DNA from: Diabrotica undecimpunctata
Lineage: Eukaryota > Arthropoda > Insecta > Coleoptera > Chrysomelidae
DNA length: 64,000 nucleotides
Assembly: GCF_040954645.1 (NCBI RefSeq)
Contig: NC_092806.1
Coordinates: forward strand, 75,580,141-75,644,140
Reading direction: 5' to 3'
Every line of letters starts with the position of its first letter. Position 1 is the first letter of the stretch. Below are positions 61,954 to 64,000 of the stretch, in pieces. Under the pieces are notes generated by a model. It ran no database searches. It was not told the origin of the DNA and worked only from the letters and a program-made list of their open reading frames with translations. The position numbers and the translations under genes were made by a program.

Positions 61954-64000
61954 TTATTCAAAATAAGGTTTGAGTCTGTCAAAATTTACTTTAGAGGTTT
62001 GGTTAGTTTTGGGGTTAAGGATAATTGCGGAATTTGTAAAAACTTCTTGAATTTCGAAAGGTCCATTAAAAAGATTATCCGATTTTGATTTAATTTGTGA
62101 TTCTTTTACGTAAACTTTGTCACCAATTTTAAAATCAGGTCTTCGTTCTGAAATATTCTCGTCAAATCTTACTTTCGCCTTTTCTTTCTGTCTTTCTGTT
62201 TTTGCTCTGGCTACTTTGTAAAAATATTCCATGCGGTTATTCAGGTCTCGAATATATTTACTCATTAGTGTTTTTTGATTGTATAGAGTTTCTGGTGGTC
62301 GGCCTGCAGTGTGCCCAAATATAAGTTCATATGGTGTAAAACCGTGGGTCTTATTCTTTGTGTTGTTATAGCATATTATTGCATAAGGAAGTATAGTGAA
62401 GGGATGATCGTTTGGGTTCTCGGCTTGATTTGCTCTAATCATTTCTGAGAGTGTGGCATGAAACCTTTCTATAGATCCATTAGATTGTGGATGGTTAACG
62501 CTAGAAAATGTTAGTTTAATGTCGTATAATTCGCATAGATCTTTGATTATAGCATTCTCGAATTCTCGACCGCAGTCACAATGAATTCTTAGTGGTGTTC
62601 CATAGTGTTGAAAAAAGAGTAGGAGTGTCTTGACTACTGTTACTGCCTTTTTGTCTTCCAAAGGATAGGCTTGCGTGAATTTTGTCAATTCGTCACGAAT
62701 AGTTAAAGCGTAGTTCCTAGTAGGGTATTCGAATATGTCCATATTTATTCTTTCGAATGGTGTTTTTGGAGTTTCTGTTATGACTAGTGGTCCACTTAAG
62801 TTTTTCCTGCAAATCTTAACTTTTTGGCAAATTTCACATGCTTTTACAAATTTCTCTACATCTTTTGTTAAATTCTTCCAATTGTATTTCTGCTTTATTC
62901 TTCTGACAGTTTCGTTTATTCCTCGATGTAAGTTGTTTTTACCGCAATGGTAATGATCTAAAATTTGAGGGATTTCGTCTTCGCTGGCTGTTTTAATTAT
63001 ATTTTGACAGATTCTTAATTTTAATTCTTTGTCAGCAAAAATATAAGAAAATATCTCTAGGATAGGTAGTTCGAGATTATTTTCGACGCAATATATTTTT
63101 GATTCATCGAATTGATCTTTATTTGCAAAAAGTACAAGAAACAAGTGTGATATTACTCGTTCGGGATCAAACGGTAATGGTATAATAAAATATTTTCGAT
63201 CTTTTACAGTTTTGCTGTGTACAATATTAATTCTTCGGTTACTATATTCCATGTTTTCTTCGAATATGTCATTCATTATGTTCTCGTGGAGTTCTTCAAG
63301 TTTATTTTGCCAAAAAAATGTAACAATATTTTTGTTGGATTTGTCTAATAAGTCCGTATTCGATGTTTCAATTTTAGAATAATCGATTATTGACTTTGTT
63401 CTATACAGTTCGATAAACTTGTCAAGTTCTTCGGACATTTTTTCTATATTTTCTTCATCGTCGTCTTCGTTTTCTTGAGTTTCCGTGTCGTCTTCATTCG
63501 ATGCATGTAATGAGATTTTTGATTGAAAGTTTGCACAATCCTTGAAATGGTTAATCTTTATCCTTGAGAGGGCATCTGCATTTCTGTTTATTTTTCCTGC
63601 GCGATGTTCTATTTTATAATTGTATTCTTCGAGTTTTAGGCGCCAACGCGCTAATCGGCTTCCGGGATCTTTTATCGAGAAAAGCCATGTAAGGGGTCGA
63701 TGATCGGTAATCAGGGTGAATTTTCGGCCAAAAAGATATGGTCTAAAATGTTTGACTGCCCATACGATAGCTAATAGTTCTCTCTCTATAGTCGAATATT
63801 TTGTTTCGGCACCGCATAATGTTCTGGAGGCATAAGCTATGGGTAAATCTTTTCCAATAGGGCCTTGCGATAGAACGGCTCCAATCGCGAATGCACTAGC
63901 GTCAGTTGTTAGTAAAAATGGTTCCTCAAAATTGGGATATATAAGTATTGGATCTGAAGTTAAAATATTTTTGAGTTCGTTAAAGGCTTCTTTACAATCA
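61954..64000 (-). CDS. pol: Errantivirus-like Pol, RNase H and integrase part
   Basis: Open without interruption from the window edge to TAA 61956-61954 (partial at its 5' end). RNase H: LLTTDASAFAIGAVLSQG, STIERELLAIVWAVKHF and LITDHRPLTWLF, then HRAGKINRNADALSRI. After an acidic linker (NEDDTETQENEDDDEENIEK) comes integrase: zinc-binding HYHCGKNNLHRG and KACEICQKVK, catalytic Asp in NMDIFEYP, Asp in HCDCGREFENA and Glu in NGSIERFHATL, then a C-terminal GDKVYVKESQIKSKS domain. Integrase inserts the cDNA in the host genome. Reads as intact and in frame. Confidence 0.92.
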   Translation of the reverse strand, partial: DCKEAFNELKNILTSDPILIYPNFEEPFLLTTDASAFAIGAVLSQGPIGKDLPIAYASRTLCGAETKYSTIERELLAIVWAVKHFRPYLFGRKFTLITDHRPLTWLFSIKDPGSRLARWRLKLEEYNYKIEHRAGKINRNADALSRIKINHFKDCANFQSKISLHASNEDDTETQENEDDDEENIEKMSEELDKFIELYRTKSIIDYSKIETSNTDLLDKSNKNIVTFFWQNKLEELHENIMNDIFEENMEYSNRRINIVHSKTVKDRKYFIIPLPFDPERVISHLFLVLFANKDQFDESKIYCVENNLELPILEIFSYIFADKELKLRICQNIIKTASEDEIPQILDHYHCGKNNLHRGINETVRRIKQKYNWKNLTKDVEKFVKACEICQKVKICRKNLSGPLVITETPKTPFERINMDIFEYPTRNYALTIRDELTKFTQAYPLEDKKAVTVVKTLLLFFQHYGTPLRIHCDCGREFENAIIKDLCELYDIKLTFSSVNHPQSNGSIERFHATLSEMIRANQAENPNDHPFTILPYAIICYNNTKNKTHGFTPYELIFGHTAGRPPETLYNQKTLMSKYIRDLNNRMEYFYKVARAKTERQKEKAKVRFDENISERRPDFKIGDKVYVKESQIKSKSDNLFNGPFEIQEVFTNSAIILNPKTNQTSKVNFDRLKPYFE

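Larger units (their letters stand above)
59707..64000 (-). mobile_element. Errantivirus-like gypsy element with env, 3' half
   Basis: On the minus strand the window holds RNase H and integrase of pol, env, a polypurine tract and the 3' LTR. The 5' part (5' LTR, gag, protease, RT) lies beyond 64000. The order LTR-gag-pol-env is that of insect errantiviruses, which are endogenous, retrovirus-like gypsy relatives. No lesion is visible in the portion present. TA-rich DNA at the 3' boundary fits their TA-rich target preference. Confidence 0.9.

Overview
The window looks like an AT-rich insect genome, probably a beetle. This rests on the transposon families present (rosa-type DD41D mariner, Tc1, pogo/Tigger, hAT, Helitron, RTE-like and jockey/I-like LINEs, Ty3/gypsy elements including an env-bearing errantivirus) and on long (TA)n arrays. 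The species is an inference I cannot prove. Only one clear host gene is visible: NUBP2, a cytosolic iron-sulfur cluster assembly ATPase on the minus strand. Three exons are present (49187-49368, 21435-21606, 4467-4680), with matching splice phases and consensus splice sites. The N-terminal exon(s) with the P-loop lie beyond 64000. Nearly everything else sits in two NUBP2 introns of about 27.6 kb and 16.8 kb, or upstream of the visible exons, and is transposable-element material.

Layout: 1-1530 decayed gene with a DUF7869-like domain; 2064-2520 Helitron 3' end; 2976-4297 pogo/Tigger element in a TA array; 4467-4680 last NUBP2 exon; 4893-10434 gypsy element 1 (minus, integrase deleted) in a TA array; 10860-15010 I/jockey-like LINE with RNase H, interrupted by a MITE at 14274-14782; 15288-15987 pogo-like non-autonomous element; 16160-17230 Tc1 fragments; 17440-17745 LINE endonuclease scrap; 17916-19519 Tc1 element; 19560-21000 LINE scraps and a tRNA-like SINE candidate; 21435-21606 NUBP2 exon; 22060-23890 RTE-like LINE (minus); 24021-27134 TA-flanked DNA element holding an inverted-duplicated hAT; 27200-28685 LINE with RNase H end; 29110-31175 jockey-like LINE (minus); 31190-33546 and 43912-44590 one RTE-like LINE split by gypsy element 2 (33547-43907, full length with two LTRs); 44700-45230 repeats; 45280-45780 FLYWCH/MULE-like scrap; 46858-47893 pogo element; 47990-48650 gypsy gag scrap; 48720-49140 LINE 3' end; 49187-49368 NUBP2 exon; 51195-56673 mariner interrupted by an almost intact RTE-like LINE (52694-56022); 56784-59424 second mariner with an intact 343-aa transposase; 59474-59623 hairpin element; 59707-64000 3' half of an env-bearing errantivirus (minus), running off the edge.

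No operon-like logic applies. The region is a record of repeated nested insertion around one housekeeping gene. The most informative pieces are the intact DD41D mariner, whose roughly 500-bp inverted repeats contain smaller repeat units; the exactly bounded nested insertions with target duplications; gypsy element 2, whose LTRs are nearly identical although its pol is dead; and a dense, strand-biased TTATCT motif array in the long non-coding 3' part of that element. I found no CRISPR array, prokaryotic gene or clearly novel enzymatic system.
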